From NCBI GenBank assembly GCA_028872015.1, contig JAGWLO010000017.1:1-56159 (forward strand): a stretch of DNA of 56,159 bases. Direction: 5' to 3'. Position numbers and translations under genes: made by a program. Positions 37,164 to 46,116 of the stretch are shown here, in pieces (position 1 is the stretch's first letter; each line of letters starts with the position of its first letter). The notes beneath the pieces are model-generated. The model was given only the letters and a program-made list of their open reading frames with translations, ran no database searches and was not told the origin of the DNA. Origin of the DNA: Burkholderiales bacterium. Its GTDB lineage: Bacteria; Pseudomonadota; Gammaproteobacteria; Burkholderiales; Burkholderiaceae_C.

Positions 37164-39565
37164 GCGCGGCCGGGCGCGGCCGCCGACTGCACGGACGCCT
37201 GCACGGCCGTGATGGCGCGCAGGAGGGCCTCGGGCGTGGCCGGCGCCTGCAGCGGCGGGTCGACGCGGTGCCCGCCCACGGCCGAGACCGCATCGCGCAG
37301 GGCGAAGAACACCGAGAACGGCAGCAGCAGCGGCGGCTCGCCCACCGCCTTGCTGCGGTGGATGCTGTCCTGCACGTTGTCGCGCCCGAACAGCCGCACC
37401 CGGAAATCGGCCGGGCAATCGTTGGCGGTGGGGATCTTGTAGGTGCTGGGCGCGTGCGTCAGCAGGCGCCCGGTCTGCGGGTGCCAGACCAGCTCCTCCA
37501 TCGTCAGCCAGCCCATGCCCTGGATGTAGGCGCCTTCGATCTGGCCGATGTCGATGGCCGGGTTGAGCGAGCGGCCGGCGTCGTGCAGCACGTCGGCGCG
37601 CAGCAGCTTCCACTCGCCGGTGAGCGTGTCCAGCAGCACCTGGCTCACGGCGGCGCCCCAGGCGTAGTAGTAGAACGGGTTGCCCTGCAGCGTCTGGCGG
37701 TTCCAGTGCAGGCCGGGCGTGGCGTAGAAGCCGTCGCTCCAGAGCTGCACGCGCGCCTCGTAGGCGGCCTCGACGACCTCCACGAAGGGCAGCGCCCGCG
37801 CGCCGATCCACACCTGGCCCTGCGCGAAGCGCACCTCGCCCGCCGGCCGGCCCTCGCCCCAGCGCTGGGCCACCAGCTCGGCCAGACGCTGGCGGATGCG
37901 GCGCGCGGCATCCTGCGCCGCCTTGCCGTTGAGGTCGCTGCCGGTGCTGGCCGCGGTGGCCGAGGTGTTGGCCACCTTGTGCGTGTCGGCGGCGCTGCAG
38001 CGCACGCGGTGCAGCGGCAGGCCGAGCTCGTGCGCCACCACCTGGGCCACCTTGGTGTTCAGGCCCTGGCCCATCTCGGTGCCGCCGTGGTTCACGAGCA
38101 CGCTGCCGTCGGTGTACACGTGCACCAGCGCGCCGGCCTGGTTGAGGTGCGGCACGTTGAACGAGATGCCGAACTTCAGCGGCGTCAGCGCCAGCCCCTG
38201 CTTCAGCACCGGGCTGGCGGCGTTGAAGGCGGCGGTGGCCGCGCGCCGCGCCGCGTAGTCGCTGGTCTGCACCAGCTCGTCCACCAGCTCGTGGATCACG
38301 TTGTCGACCACCGTCTGGCCGTAGGGCGTGACGTTGTTCGTGCGCGTGCCGTAGAAGTTGGCGCGCCGCACCTCGAGCGGGTCGCGGCCCAGCGCGCGCG
38401 CCACCGAGTCGATGAGCATCTCGATCGCGATCGCGCCCTGCGGCCCGCCGAAGCCGCGGAAGGCGGTGTTGCTTTGCGTGTGGGTCCGGCCCGAGTAGCC
38501 GTGCACGGCCACGTCGGGCAGCCAGTAGGCGTTGTCGAAGTGGCACAAGGCGCGCGTCATCACCGGCCCCGACAGATCGGCCGAATGACCGGCGCGCGAG
38601 ACCAGCGTGGCTTCCGCGCCCAGGATGCGGCCCTGCGCGTCGTAGCCCACCTCGGCCTGGTAGTGGAAGCAGTGGCGGCGTCCGGTGATCAGAAAATCGT
38701 CGTCGCGGTCGACGCGCAGCTTCACCGGGCAGCCCAGCCGCGCCGCCGCCACCGCCGCCACGCAGGCGAACAGCGCCGACTGCGACTCCTTGCCGCCGAA
38801 GCCGCCGCCCATGCGCCGGCATTCCACCTGCACCGCGTGCGCGGCCAGCCCCAGCGCCTGGGCCACCAGGTGCTGCATCTCGCTCGGGTGCTGGGTGGAG
38901 CACAGGACATGGACGCCGCCGTTCTCGGCCGGCAGCGCGTACGAGATCTGCCCTTCCAGGTAGAACTGCTCCTGGCCGCCGACGTCGAAGCGCGCCTGCA
39001 GCCGGTGCGGCGCGGCGGCGATGGCGGCGGCCGCGTCGCCGCGCCGCAGGTGCATCGGCGGCAGCACGTACTGCTGGGCCGCGTGCGCCTGCTCGGGCGT
39101 GAGCACGGGCGGCAGCGCCTGGGCCCGGATCACCTGCGGCGCCAGCGCGGCGGCGCGGCGCGCGGCCTCGCGCGTGCGGGCGACGACGGCGAACACGGGC
39201 TGGCCGAGATAGCGCAGCGCGGCCCCGGGGCCACCGGCCAGGATGGGGTCGTCCTGCACCAGCGAGCCGCAGTCGTTGACGCCCGGGATGTCGGCCGCGG
39301 TCAGCACCGCCACCACGCCGGGCATGGCGCGCACGCGGTCGAGATCGAGCGCCTCGATCACGCCGTGGGCGACGGGCGACAGGCCGAGCGCGGCGTGCAG
39401 CGTGCCGGCTCGCTCGGGCAGGTCGTCGGTGTAGGGCGCGGCGCCGGCCACGTGCAGGTGCGCCGACTCGTGCGGCAGCGCGGCGCCCACAACCGGGTCC
39501 GCGGCCACCGCCCCGATCTCGCCCTGCGGCGCCGGGCCGGGCGGCAACTCGGCGGGCTTGTTCAT
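37160..39565 (-). CDS. xdhB: Xanthine dehydrogenase molybdenum-binding subunit
   Basis: XdhB is the catalytic subunit that hydroxylates hypoxanthine and xanthine to urate at a molybdopterin centre. The 801-residue product has RMGGGFGGKESQ, NTAFRGFGGPQGAIAIEM and HGGTEMGQGLNTKVAQVVA. The catalytic glutamate is in SKAVGEPPLLLPFSVFFAL. The first 40 residues precede the HVAGAAPYTDDLPE start of the hammerhead domain. It overlaps xdhA and xdhC by four bases each. The bacterial split into XdhA and XdhB matches the Rhodobacter-type enzyme. Confidence 0.95.
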   Translation of the reverse strand: MNKPAELPPGPAPQGEIGAVAADPVVGAALPHESAHLHVAGAAPYTDDLPERAGTLHAALGLSPVAHGVIEALDLDRVRAMPGVVAVLTAADIPGVNDCGSLVQDDPILAGGPGAALRYLGQPVFAVVARTREAARRAAALAPQVIRAQALPPVLTPEQAHAAQQYVLPPMHLRRGDAAAAIAAAPHRLQARFDVGGQEQFYLEGQISYALPAENGGVHVLCSTQHPSEMQHLVAQALGLAAHAVQVECRRMGGGFGGKESQSALFACVAAVAAARLGCPVKLRVDRDDDFLITGRRHCFHYQAEVGYDAQGRILGAEATLVSRAGHSADLSGPVMTRALCHFDNAYWLPDVAVHGYSGRTHTQSNTAFRGFGGPQGAIAIEMLIDSVARALGRDPLEVRRANFYGTRTNNVTPYGQTVVDNVIHELVDELVQTSDYAARRAATAAFNAASPVLKQGLALTPLKFGISFNVPHLNQAGALVHVYTDGSVLVNHGGTEMGQGLNTKVAQVVAHELGLPLHRVRCSAADTHKVANTSATAASTGSDLNGKAAQDAARRIRQRLAELVAQRWGEGRPAGEVRFAQGQVWIGARALPFVEVVEAAYEARVQLWSDGFYATPGLHWNRQTLQGNPFYYYAWGAAVSQVLLDTLTGEWKLLRADVLHDAGRSLNPAIDIGQIEGAYIQGMGWLTMEELVWHPQTGRLLTHAPSTYKIPTANDCPADFRVRLFGRDNVQDSIHRSKAVGEPPLLLPFSVFFALRDAVSAVGGHRVDPPLQAPATPEALLRAITAVQASVQSAAAPGRA

Positions 39566-41145
39566 GCCGATCCCCTGAGGCGGTGTGCGGCCTCGTCCTC
39601 GCGGGCCCAGACGCTGACCGCGGCCTCGGGCAGGGCCGCGCCGGGGCGGGTCTCGAGCCAGAAGCGACGCAGCAGATTCTGCGCCACCTGCAGGCGGTAG
39701 CTGCTGCTGGCGCGCAGGTCGGTCAGCGGCTCGAAGTCGACCGCCAGCGCGGCCTGCGCGGCTTGCAGCGCGGCCTCGTCCCAGGCGCGGCCGCGCAGCG
39801 CGGCCTCGGCGCCGGCGGCGCGCCGCACGGTGGCGGCCATGCCGCCGTAGGCCAGCCGCACTTCGGCCACGCGCGCGCCGTCGAGCCGCAGCGCCAGCCC
39901 GGCGCACAGCGCCGAGATGTCGCAGTCGAAGCGCTTGCTGATCTTGTAGGCGCGCACCTGCGCCGGCGCAGCCGGCGCCGCCGCGGCGGCGCGCGGCACC
40001 TCGATCGCCTGCACGAACTCGCCCGGCTCGAGCCGGTTCTTCATGTAGTCGAGATAGAAGTCGTCCAGCGCCAGCCGGCGCACGCGCTCGCCCCGGCGCA
40101 GCACCAGCTGCGCGCCCAGCGCCATCAGCACCGGCGCCGAATCGCCGATGGGCGAGCCGTTGGCGAGATTGCCGCCCATCGTGCCGGCGCGGCGGATGGG
40201 CAGCGAGGCGAAGCGCAGCCACAGGTCGCGCAGCGTCGGCCACTCGGCCACCAGCGCCTGCCAGGCGGCTTGCAGCGAGGCGGCAGCGCCGATGGTGATG
40301 AGGCGCTCGCCGTGCTCCACGCGCTGCAGCTCGGCCACGTTGCCGATGTAGAGCAGCTCGCCGGGATCGCGGAACTGCTTGGTCACCCACAGGCCGATGT
40401 CGGTGCTGCCGGCCAGCAGCCGCGCCTGCGGCCGGGCCAGGCGCAGGGCCGCGAACGCCTGCACGGTGCGCGGCGCGCTGAAGCGCCCTTCCTCGAGCAG
40501 CGGCGCCTGCGCCTGCAGCGCCCGCAGTGCCGCGGCCACCGGCTCGCGCGCCAGCGCCGCGGGCGGCAGGGCGAACATGCGCTCGCCGGCGTCGAGGATG
40601 GGCCGGTAGCCGGTGCAGCGGCAGAGGTTGCCCGAGAGGTCGTCGGCCAGCTGCTGGCGCGTGGGCCGCGTGCCGCCCGCGTGGTGCTGCTCGTAGCAGG
40701 CCCACAGCGACATCACGAAGCCCGGGGTGCAGAAGCCGCATTGCGAACCGTGGCAGGCCACCATCGCCTGCTGCACCGGGTGCAGCGACGACGACGCCTG
40801 GGCGGACTGCGGCGGGGGCGCCGGTGACACCGGAGACACCGATGACGCCAGCGACGCCAGGTCTTCCACCGTGAACAGCGCCTTGCCGTCGAGCGTGGGC
40901 AGAAACTGGATGCAGGCATTCACCGGCCGCAGCGTCAGCGCACCGGCCGCGTCCAGCTCGCCCAGCACCACGGTGCAGGCGCCGCAGTCGCCTTCCGCGC
41001 AGCCTTCCTTGGTGCCAGTGCAGCGGGCGTCCTCGCGCAGCCATTCGAGCACCGTGCGCGTGGGCGCGGCGCCGGCCACCTCGGTGACGGCACCGCGGTG
41101 GAAGAAGCGCACCGGGCGGGGTGCGCGGGGATCGCTCATCGCCAT
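39562..41145 (-). CDS. xdhA: Xanthine dehydrogenase small subunit (FeS and FAD)
   Basis: XdhA passes electrons from the molybdenum centre through two [2Fe-2S] clusters and FAD to NAD. The 527-residue product has the plant-type cluster CTGTKEGCAEGDCGACTV and the second cluster motifs CHGSQCGFCTPGF and NLCRCTGYRP. The FAD domain has LLAGSTDIGLWVTKQ and RRAGTMGGNLANGSPIGD. Between the clusters is an unusual Ser/Pro-rich stretch (SLASSVSPVSPAPPPQSAQ) coded partly by 9-base repeats. GAGGAG lies seven bases before ATG 41145. It diverges from the LysR gene. Confidence 0.95.
   Translation of the reverse strand: MAMSDPRAPRPVRFFHRGAVTEVAGAAPTRTVLEWLREDARCTGTKEGCAEGDCGACTVVLGELDAAGALTLRPVNACIQFLPTLDGKALFTVEDLASLASSVSPVSPAPPPQSAQASSSLHPVQQAMVACHGSQCGFCTPGFVMSLWACYEQHHAGGTRPTRQQLADDLSGNLCRCTGYRPILDAGERMFALPPAALAREPVAAALRALQAQAPLLEEGRFSAPRTVQAFAALRLARPQARLLAGSTDIGLWVTKQFRDPGELLYIGNVAELQRVEHGERLITIGAAASLQAAWQALVAEWPTLRDLWLRFASLPIRRAGTMGGNLANGSPIGDSAPVLMALGAQLVLRRGERVRRLALDDFYLDYMKNRLEPGEFVQAIEVPRAAAAAPAAPAQVRAYKISKRFDCDISALCAGLALRLDGARVAEVRLAYGGMAATVRRAAGAEAALRGRAWDEAALQAAQAALAVDFEPLTDLRASSSYRLQVAQNLLRRFWLETRPGAALPEAAVSVWAREDEAAHRLRGSA
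40823..40858. repeat. Four imperfect 9-base units in the xdhA linker
   Basis: On the plus strand GGTGACACC, GGAGACACC, GATGACGCC and AGCGACGCC are tandem. Read on the coding strand they give a three-residue periodic Leu-Ala-Ser / Ser-Val-Ser / Pro-Val-Ser linker between the two iron-sulfur regions of XdhA. Confidence 0.8.
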
Positions 41146-41199
41146 GGGCCGGCTCCTCGGGGGCGGCCCGAAGGTAGCGCGTGGGCCGTGCGCAACAAT

Positions 41200-41224
41200 A
41201 CATCCATCATGATGAAGTCTATGT
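41200..41224. promoter_or_regulatory. Dyad symmetry in the xdhA-LysR intergenic region
   Basis: CATCATGATG (41205-41214) is a perfect ten-base palindrome. ACAT (41200-41203) and ATGT (41221-41224) form a wider dyad with 17 bases between. LysR regulators often bind such dyads between their own gene and a divergent target, and this sits in the 89-base gap before the xdhA start. The assignment is by position and symmetry only. Confidence 0.4.
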
Positions 41225-41234
41225 GAAACTCGAT

Positions 41235-42233
41235 ATGGCCATGCGGCCCGACTTCGACACCATCGACCTCCGTCTCATCCGGGTCTTTCACACCGTGGTC
41301 ACCGAACGCAGCGTCTCCCGCGCCGCCACCCGGCTGGGCAGCACCCAGCCGGCGGTGAGCGCCCAGCTCAAGCGGCTGCGCGCGCTGATCGGCGACCCGC
41401 TGCTGGTGCGCGCCGGCCAGCGGATGCAGGCCACCGCCACGGCGATGCAATTGCTGGACCCGGCCGCCCAGATGCTGCGCCAGGCCGAGCAGATCTTCGG
41501 CGCCCGGGGCCGGGCGGCGCGCAGCGGCCCGTTCGAGGCGGCCCGGGCCGACGCGCTGTTCCGCATCGCCGCCAGCGACTACCTCGACCCGCTGTTCCTG
41601 CCCCGCCTGGTGGCGCAGATCAAGCGTGCCGCCCCCGGGGTGCGGCTCGAGCTGATGCCGCTGACGCAGGACTACGACTACCGCCGCGCCCTGGCGGCCG
41701 GCGCCGTCGACCTGGTCATCGGCAACTGGCTGCTGCCGCCCGAAGAGCTGCACCTGGGCCGCCTGTTCAGCGACGAGGTGGTGTGCCTGGTGGCCCAGGA
41801 CCACCCGGCCGCGCGCAGCGGCGGCACCCGCGCCTGGAGCGTGGCGCGCTACCTCGACGGCGAGCACGTGGCGCCGATGCCGCTGCACCCCGGCGCCCTG
41901 GGCGTGATCGACGAGCACCTGCAGGCCGCGGGGCTGCGCCGGCGCATCGTGGTGCGGGCCTCGCACTTCGGCCTCATCCCGCAGATGGTGGCCGACAGCC
42001 TGCTGGTGCTGACCACCGGGCGCCTGTTCTGCAGCCGCTATGCCGATGCGCTGCCGGTGCGCATCGTGCGCTGCCCGGTGGCGTTTCCGCCGCTCAACTA
42101 CTACCAGCTGTGGCACGAGCTCAGCCACCAGGCGCCGGCGATGCGCTGGCTGCGCGAGCAGGTGCGCGAGGTGGCGCGCGGCCTGCCGCCGCCGCGGCCG
42201 CCGCGGCGCGCTGCGCGGGAGGCCGCCGCGTGA
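41235..42233 (+). CDS. LysR-family transcriptional regulator of the purine locus
   Basis: This protein of about 332 residues has an N-terminal winged helix (DTIDLRLIRVFHTVVTERSV, then SRAATRLGSTQPAVSAQLKRL). A periplasmic-binding-type effector domain spans about residues 90-310. It diverges from xdhABC and its stop overlaps the guanine deaminase start (GTGA), so it probably controls both arms of the purine locus. A purine such as guanine or xanthine is a reasonable effector guess, not shown by sequence. ATG 41235 is chosen; GTG 41223 or GTG 41181 would extend the protein over the palindrome. Confidence 0.88.
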   Translation: MAMRPDFDTIDLRLIRVFHTVVTERSVSRAATRLGSTQPAVSAQLKRLRALIGDPLLVRAGQRMQATATAMQLLDPAAQMLRQAEQIFGARGRAARSGPFEAARADALFRIAASDYLDPLFLPRLVAQIKRAAPGVRLELMPLTQDYDYRRALAAGAVDLVIGNWLLPPEELHLGRLFSDEVVCLVAQDHPAARSGGTRAWSVARYLDGEHVAPMPLHPGALGVIDEHLQAAGLRRRIVVRASHFGLIPQMVADSLLVLTTGRLFCSRYADALPVRIVRCPVAFPPLNYYQLWHELSHQAPAMRWLREQVREVARGLPPPRPPRRAAREAAA

Positions 42234-43543
42234 TCGCCATCCGCGCCGACCTGCTCGATTTCACCGGCGTGCCGGCCTGGCAGGGCACGGGCCTGGACGG
42301 TGTGCGCTTCCGGCCCGACCACTGGCTGCTGGTGGGCCGCGACGGCCGCATCCAGGGCGCGCAGGCCGAAGACCCCGGCCCGGGCTGGCAGCGCCACGAC
42401 CACCGCGGCCGGCTGCTCACGCCGGGCTTCATCGACACCCATGTGCACTGCCCGCAGCTCGACGTGATCGCCAGCCCGGGCGCGGGGCTGCTCGACTGGC
42501 TCCAGACCTACACCTTTCCGGCCGAGCGGCGCCATGCCGACCCGGCCGTGGCGGCCGACGGCGCGGCGCGCTTTCTCGATGCGCTGCTGGCCCACGGCAC
42601 GACGGCGGCGGTGGTGTTCCCCACCGTGCACAAGACCTCGGCCGAGGCGCTGTTCGCCGCCGCCCAGGCACGCGGCATGCGGCTCGTCGCCGGCAAGGTG
42701 CTGATGGACCGCCACGCCCCCGACGGCCTGCGCGACGACGTGGCCGGCGCCGAGCGCGACTGCGAAGACCTCATCGCGCGCTGGCATGGCCGGGGCCGCA
42801 ATGCCTATGCGGTGACGGTGCGCTTTGCCGCCACCAGCACCCCCGCGCAACTGGCCATGGCCGGGGCGCTGCTGCGCCGCCACGCCGGCCTGTACATGCA
42901 GACCCACGTGGCCGAGAACCGCGACGAGGTGCGCTGGGTGGGCGAGCTGTTCCCCGAGGCGCGCAGCTACCTCGACGTGTACCACCGGCACGGCCTGCTG
43001 AACCCGCGCGCCGTGCTGGCGCACGGCATCTGGCTGGATGCCCACGACCGGGCGCTGCTGCGCGACACCGGTGCACAGATCGCCTTCTGCCCCAGCAGCA
43101 ACCTGTTCCTGGGCAGCGGGTTGTTCGACTGGCAGGCTGCCATCGACAGCGGCCACCGCGTCAGCCTGGCCAGCGACGTGGGCGGCGGCACCAGCCTGTC
43201 GATGCTGCGCACGCTGGCCGAGGGCTACAAGGTGCAGGCGCTGCGCGGCACGCGGCCCAGCGCCTGGACGCTGCTGCACGCGGCCACGCGGGGCGCGGCC
43301 GAATCGCTGGGCCTGGCCCAGGAGATCGGGCACCTGGACGCCGGCGCAATGGCCGACGTGGTGGTCTGGGACTGGGCCGTGGGCCAGCCCGCCCTGCACC
43401 GCGACGCCATCGCCCGCGGCGCCGTGGCCGGCCTGGCACCGCAGGACCTGCACGCGCGCGTGTTCGCCTGGCTGATGCTGGGCGACGAGCGCAACCGCAT
43501 TGCCGCCTGGGTGGCCGGGCGCAGCCCTGCCGCGGCGGCCTGA
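42230..43543 (+). CDS. guaD: Guanine deaminase
   Basis: GuaD hydrolyses guanine to xanthine and ammonia with a zinc ion. The 437-residue amidohydrolase has the metal HxH in GFIDTHVHCPQLDV, YMQTHVAEN, the third metal site VLAHGIWLD, and SLASDVGGGTSLSMLR with the catalytic Asp. FPAERRHADPAVA and FCPSSNLFLGSGLF are family marks. The GTG start overlaps the LysR stop and has GGGAGG eight bases upstream. Its product xanthine is the substrate of the divergent XdhAB, linking the two sides of the locus. Confidence 0.94.
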   Translation: MIAIRADLLDFTGVPAWQGTGLDGVRFRPDHWLLVGRDGRIQGAQAEDPGPGWQRHDHRGRLLTPGFIDTHVHCPQLDVIASPGAGLLDWLQTYTFPAERRHADPAVAADGAARFLDALLAHGTTAAVVFPTVHKTSAEALFAAAQARGMRLVAGKVLMDRHAPDGLRDDVAGAERDCEDLIARWHGRGRNAYAVTVRFAATSTPAQLAMAGALLRRHAGLYMQTHVAENRDEVRWVGELFPEARSYLDVYHRHGLLNPRAVLAHGIWLDAHDRALLRDTGAQIAFCPSSNLFLGSGLFDWQAAIDSGHRVSLASDVGGGTSLSMLRTLAEGYKVQALRGTRPSAWTLLHAATRGAAESLGLAQEIGHLDAGAMADVVVWDWAVGQPALHRDAIARGAVAGLAPQDLHARVFAWLMLGDERNRIAAWVAGRSPAAAA

Positions 43544-43581
43544 CGCACCCCGGACCGCCCCCGATGACAGGCCTGGACACT

Positions 43582-43612
43582 GGTATGGATATTGCGGTAT
43601 TCCGACCGGTAC
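43582..43612. promoter_or_regulatory. Phased GGTAT/GGTAC repeats before the channel-ABC gene run
   Basis: GGTAT occurs at 43582 and 43596 and GGTAC at 43608, in a locally A+T-rich patch of the 113-base gap between guaD and the outer-membrane channel gene. Direct repeats about one helical turn apart suggest a regulator site or promoter. No protein can be assigned. Confidence 0.3.
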
Positions 43613-43656
43613 ACCAGCACCACCGCACCCACTCCACCACCCCACCGAGGAAGACC

Positions 43657-44517
43657 ATGCTGCCCCTGCGACCCCTCCTGCGCACCACCGCCGCCGCCCT
43701 GCTGGGCACGGCCGCCCTGGCCGGCCACGCCGCCGACTGGAGCGACACCTCGATCGGCGTGCGCTATGGCAACAAGTTCGCCGAGCCCTATGGCGCCACC
43801 GACATCAAGAAGACCATCATCGACCTGAACCACGTCAGCGGCTACAAGTACGGCACCAACTTCTTCAACGTCGACCTCCTGCTGTCCGACAGCAAGGACC
43901 CGGGCAACGGCACCCCCGGCAACCCGGGCGCGCAGGAGGTGTACGTGGTCTACCGCCACATGCTCGACATCGGCAAGGTGGCCGGCACCGAGATCAAGTT
44001 CGGCCCGGTGCGCGGGCTGGGCCTGACCGCGGGCTTCGACCTGAACTCCAAGAACGACAGCTACGCCTCGAAGAAGCGCATGTTCGTCGTCGGCCCCACG
44101 CTGATGATCGACGTGCCCGGCTTCCTCAACCTCTCGGCGCTGGTGCTGAAGGAGAGCAACGCGCCCAACGGCATCCCCAGCCGCTACACCTACAAGACGC
44201 ACGGCGCGCTGGAGGCCGACTGGGGCATCCCGATCGGCGCGCTGCCGCTGTCGTTCAACGGCTACGCGCTGTACATCGGCTCCAAGGGCACCAACGAGTT
44301 CGGCGGCCCGACCGCGGCCGAGACCCACATCGACATGAACGTGATGGCCGACGTGGGCGCGCTCGCCGGCGGCCCCAAGAACACCTTCAAGCTGGGCCTG
44401 GAGTACGAGTACTGGCGCAACAAGTTCGGCAACCCGACCACTAGCGTCATCGGCCCCGGCGCCGGCCCGGGCGCCACGGCCAAGACGCCGATGATCCGCG
44501 CCGAATATCATTTCTGA
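43657..44517 (+). CDS. Tsx-like nucleoside outer-membrane channel
   Basis: This 286-residue protein has a signal peptide (MLPLRPLLRTTAAALLGTAA ending near AGHA). A beta-barrel pattern follows, beginning WSDTSIGVRYGNKFAEPYG and ending RAEYHF. The start of the mature protein resembles the OmpK/Tsx family of nucleoside-specific channels. Strands such as VYRHMLDIGK and ALEADWGIPIGALPLSFNGY fit that family. Position between guanine deaminase and a BMP-type importer supports a role in passage of nucleosides or bases across the outer membrane. GAGGAAG lies close to the ATG. Confidence 0.82.
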   Translation: MLPLRPLLRTTAAALLGTAALAGHAADWSDTSIGVRYGNKFAEPYGATDIKKTIIDLNHVSGYKYGTNFFNVDLLLSDSKDPGNGTPGNPGAQEVYVVYRHMLDIGKVAGTEIKFGPVRGLGLTAGFDLNSKNDSYASKKRMFVVGPTLMIDVPGFLNLSALVLKESNAPNGIPSRYTYKTHGALEADWGIPIGALPLSFNGYALYIGSKGTNEFGGPTAAETHIDMNVMADVGALAGGPKNTFKLGLEYEYWRNKFGNPTTSVIGPGAGPGATAKTPMIRAEYHF

Positions 44518-44560
44518 CCGAGCCGAAGATCCTGCACGGCCCCGGCCGCGGCCCGCCCCC

Positions 44561-46111
44561 ATGCTCAGGCTCGAGTTGACCGGCATCAGCAAGCAGTACC
44601 CCGCGGTGCGGGCCAACGACCGCGTGAGCCTGCGCGTGAAGCCCGGCGAGATCCACGCCGTGCTGGGCGAGAACGGCGCCGGCAAGAGCACGCTGATGAA
44701 GATCATCTACGGCGCCGTGCAGCCCGACGAGGGCGAGATCCGCTGGAACGGCCGGCCCGTGACGATCAGGAGCCCGGCCGAGGCGCGCGGCATCGGCATC
44801 AGCATGGTCTACCAGCACTTCTCGCTGTTCGACACGCTGACCGCGGCCGAGAACGTGTGGCTCGGCCTGGACCGCCGGCTGCGCCTGCCCGAGGTGGCGC
44901 GCCGCATCGTCGAGGTGGCGCACAGCTACGGCCTGGACGTCGATCCGCAGCGGCCGGTGCACACGCTGTCGGTGGGCGAGCGGCAGCGGGTGGAGATCGT
45001 GCGCGCGCTGCTGACCGACCCGCAGCTGCTGATCCTGGACGAACCCACCTCGGTGCTCACGCCACAGGCGGTGGGCAGGCTGTTCGAGACGCTGCGCCGC
45101 CTGGCCGAGCGCGGCTGCAGCATCCTCTACATCAGCCACAAGCTCGACGAGATCCGCGCCCTCTGCCACCACTGCACCGTGCTGCGCGGCGGCCGCGTCA
45201 CGGGCGAGGTCGACCCGACCCGGGAGAGCAACGCCAGCCTGTCGCGGCTGATGATCGGCGCCGAGCCGCCGCCGCTGCAGCACCGTGCCCACCCGGCCGG
45301 CGCGGCGGTGCTGACGGTGCAGGCGCTCGACCTGCCGCGGCAGGACCAGTTCGGGGTCGACCTGCACGGCATCGGCTTCGAGGTGCGGGCCGGCGAGATC
45401 GTGGGCGTGGCCGGCGTCTCGGGCAACGGCCAGCAGGAGCTGATGGCCGCGCTGTCGGGCGAGGACGCACGCGCGCCGGCCGGCAGCATCCGGCTCGGCA
45501 CCCAGGACATCGCCGCGGCCGGCCCCCGCACCCGCCGCGACCTGGGGCTGCACTTCGTGCCCGAGGAGCGCCTGGGCCGCGGCGCCGTGCCGTCCCTGTC
45601 GCTGGCCCAGAACACGCTGCTCACGCGCACCGGGGCCGTGTCGCGCCGGGGCTGGATCGCCACCCGCCGCGTGCAGCAGCTGGCCGCCGGCCTGATCGAG
45701 CGCTTCAAGGTCCGGGCCGGCGGGCCGCAGGCCCCGGCCCAGAGCCTGTCGGGCGGCAACCTGCAGAAGTTCATCGTCGGGCGCGAGATCGCGGCGGAGC
45801 CCAGGCTGCTGATCGTCTCGCAGCCCACCTGGGGCGTGGACGTGGGCGCGGCGGCGCAGATCCGCGGCGAGCTGCTCGCGCTGCGCGATGCCGGCTGCGC
45901 GCTGCTGGTGGTGAGCGAAGAGCTGGAGGAACTGTTCGAGATCAGCGACCGCCTGCTCGTCATCGCCAAGGGCCGCGTCTCGCCCAGCGTGCCGGTGGCC
46001 CAGGCCACCATCGAGCGCATCGGCGAGTGGATGTCGGGCCTGTGGCAGGGGCCGATGGCGACGGCCACGCCGGCCGCGCCGCCCGCGCCCGCGCCGCCGG
46101 TGCCGGCCTGA
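44561..46111 (+). CDS. BMP-type ABC transporter ATP-binding protein (two domains)
   Basis: This 516-residue ATPase energises the importer. Domain one has Walker A GENGAGKST near residue 37, signature LSVGERQRVEI and Walker B LLILDEPTSVL. Domain two has a degenerate Walker A (GVSGNGQQEL), signature LSGGNLQKFIVGREI and a Walker B reading LLIVSQPTWGVDVGA, without the Asp-Glu pair. Asymmetric domains of this kind are usual in the ribose/nucleoside ABC group. It is the first gene of a run followed by two permeases and a BMP lipoprotein, related to nucleoside importers such as YufO/NupB. Purine nucleosides or bases are likely cargo. Confidence 0.92.
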   Translation: MLRLELTGISKQYPAVRANDRVSLRVKPGEIHAVLGENGAGKSTLMKIIYGAVQPDEGEIRWNGRPVTIRSPAEARGIGISMVYQHFSLFDTLTAAENVWLGLDRRLRLPEVARRIVEVAHSYGLDVDPQRPVHTLSVGERQRVEIVRALLTDPQLLILDEPTSVLTPQAVGRLFETLRRLAERGCSILYISHKLDEIRALCHHCTVLRGGRVTGEVDPTRESNASLSRLMIGAEPPPLQHRAHPAGAAVLTVQALDLPRQDQFGVDLHGIGFEVRAGEIVGVAGVSGNGQQELMAALSGEDARAPAGSIRLGTQDIAAAGPRTRRDLGLHFVPEERLGRGAVPSLSLAQNTLLTRTGAVSRRGWIATRRVQQLAAGLIERFKVRAGGPQAPAQSLSGGNLQKFIVGREIAAEPRLLIVSQPTWGVDVGAAAQIRGELLALRDAGCALLVVSEELEELFEISDRLLVIAKGRVSPSVPVAQATIERIGEWMSGLWQGPMATATPAAPPAPAPPVPA

Positions 46112-46116
46112 CGCCC

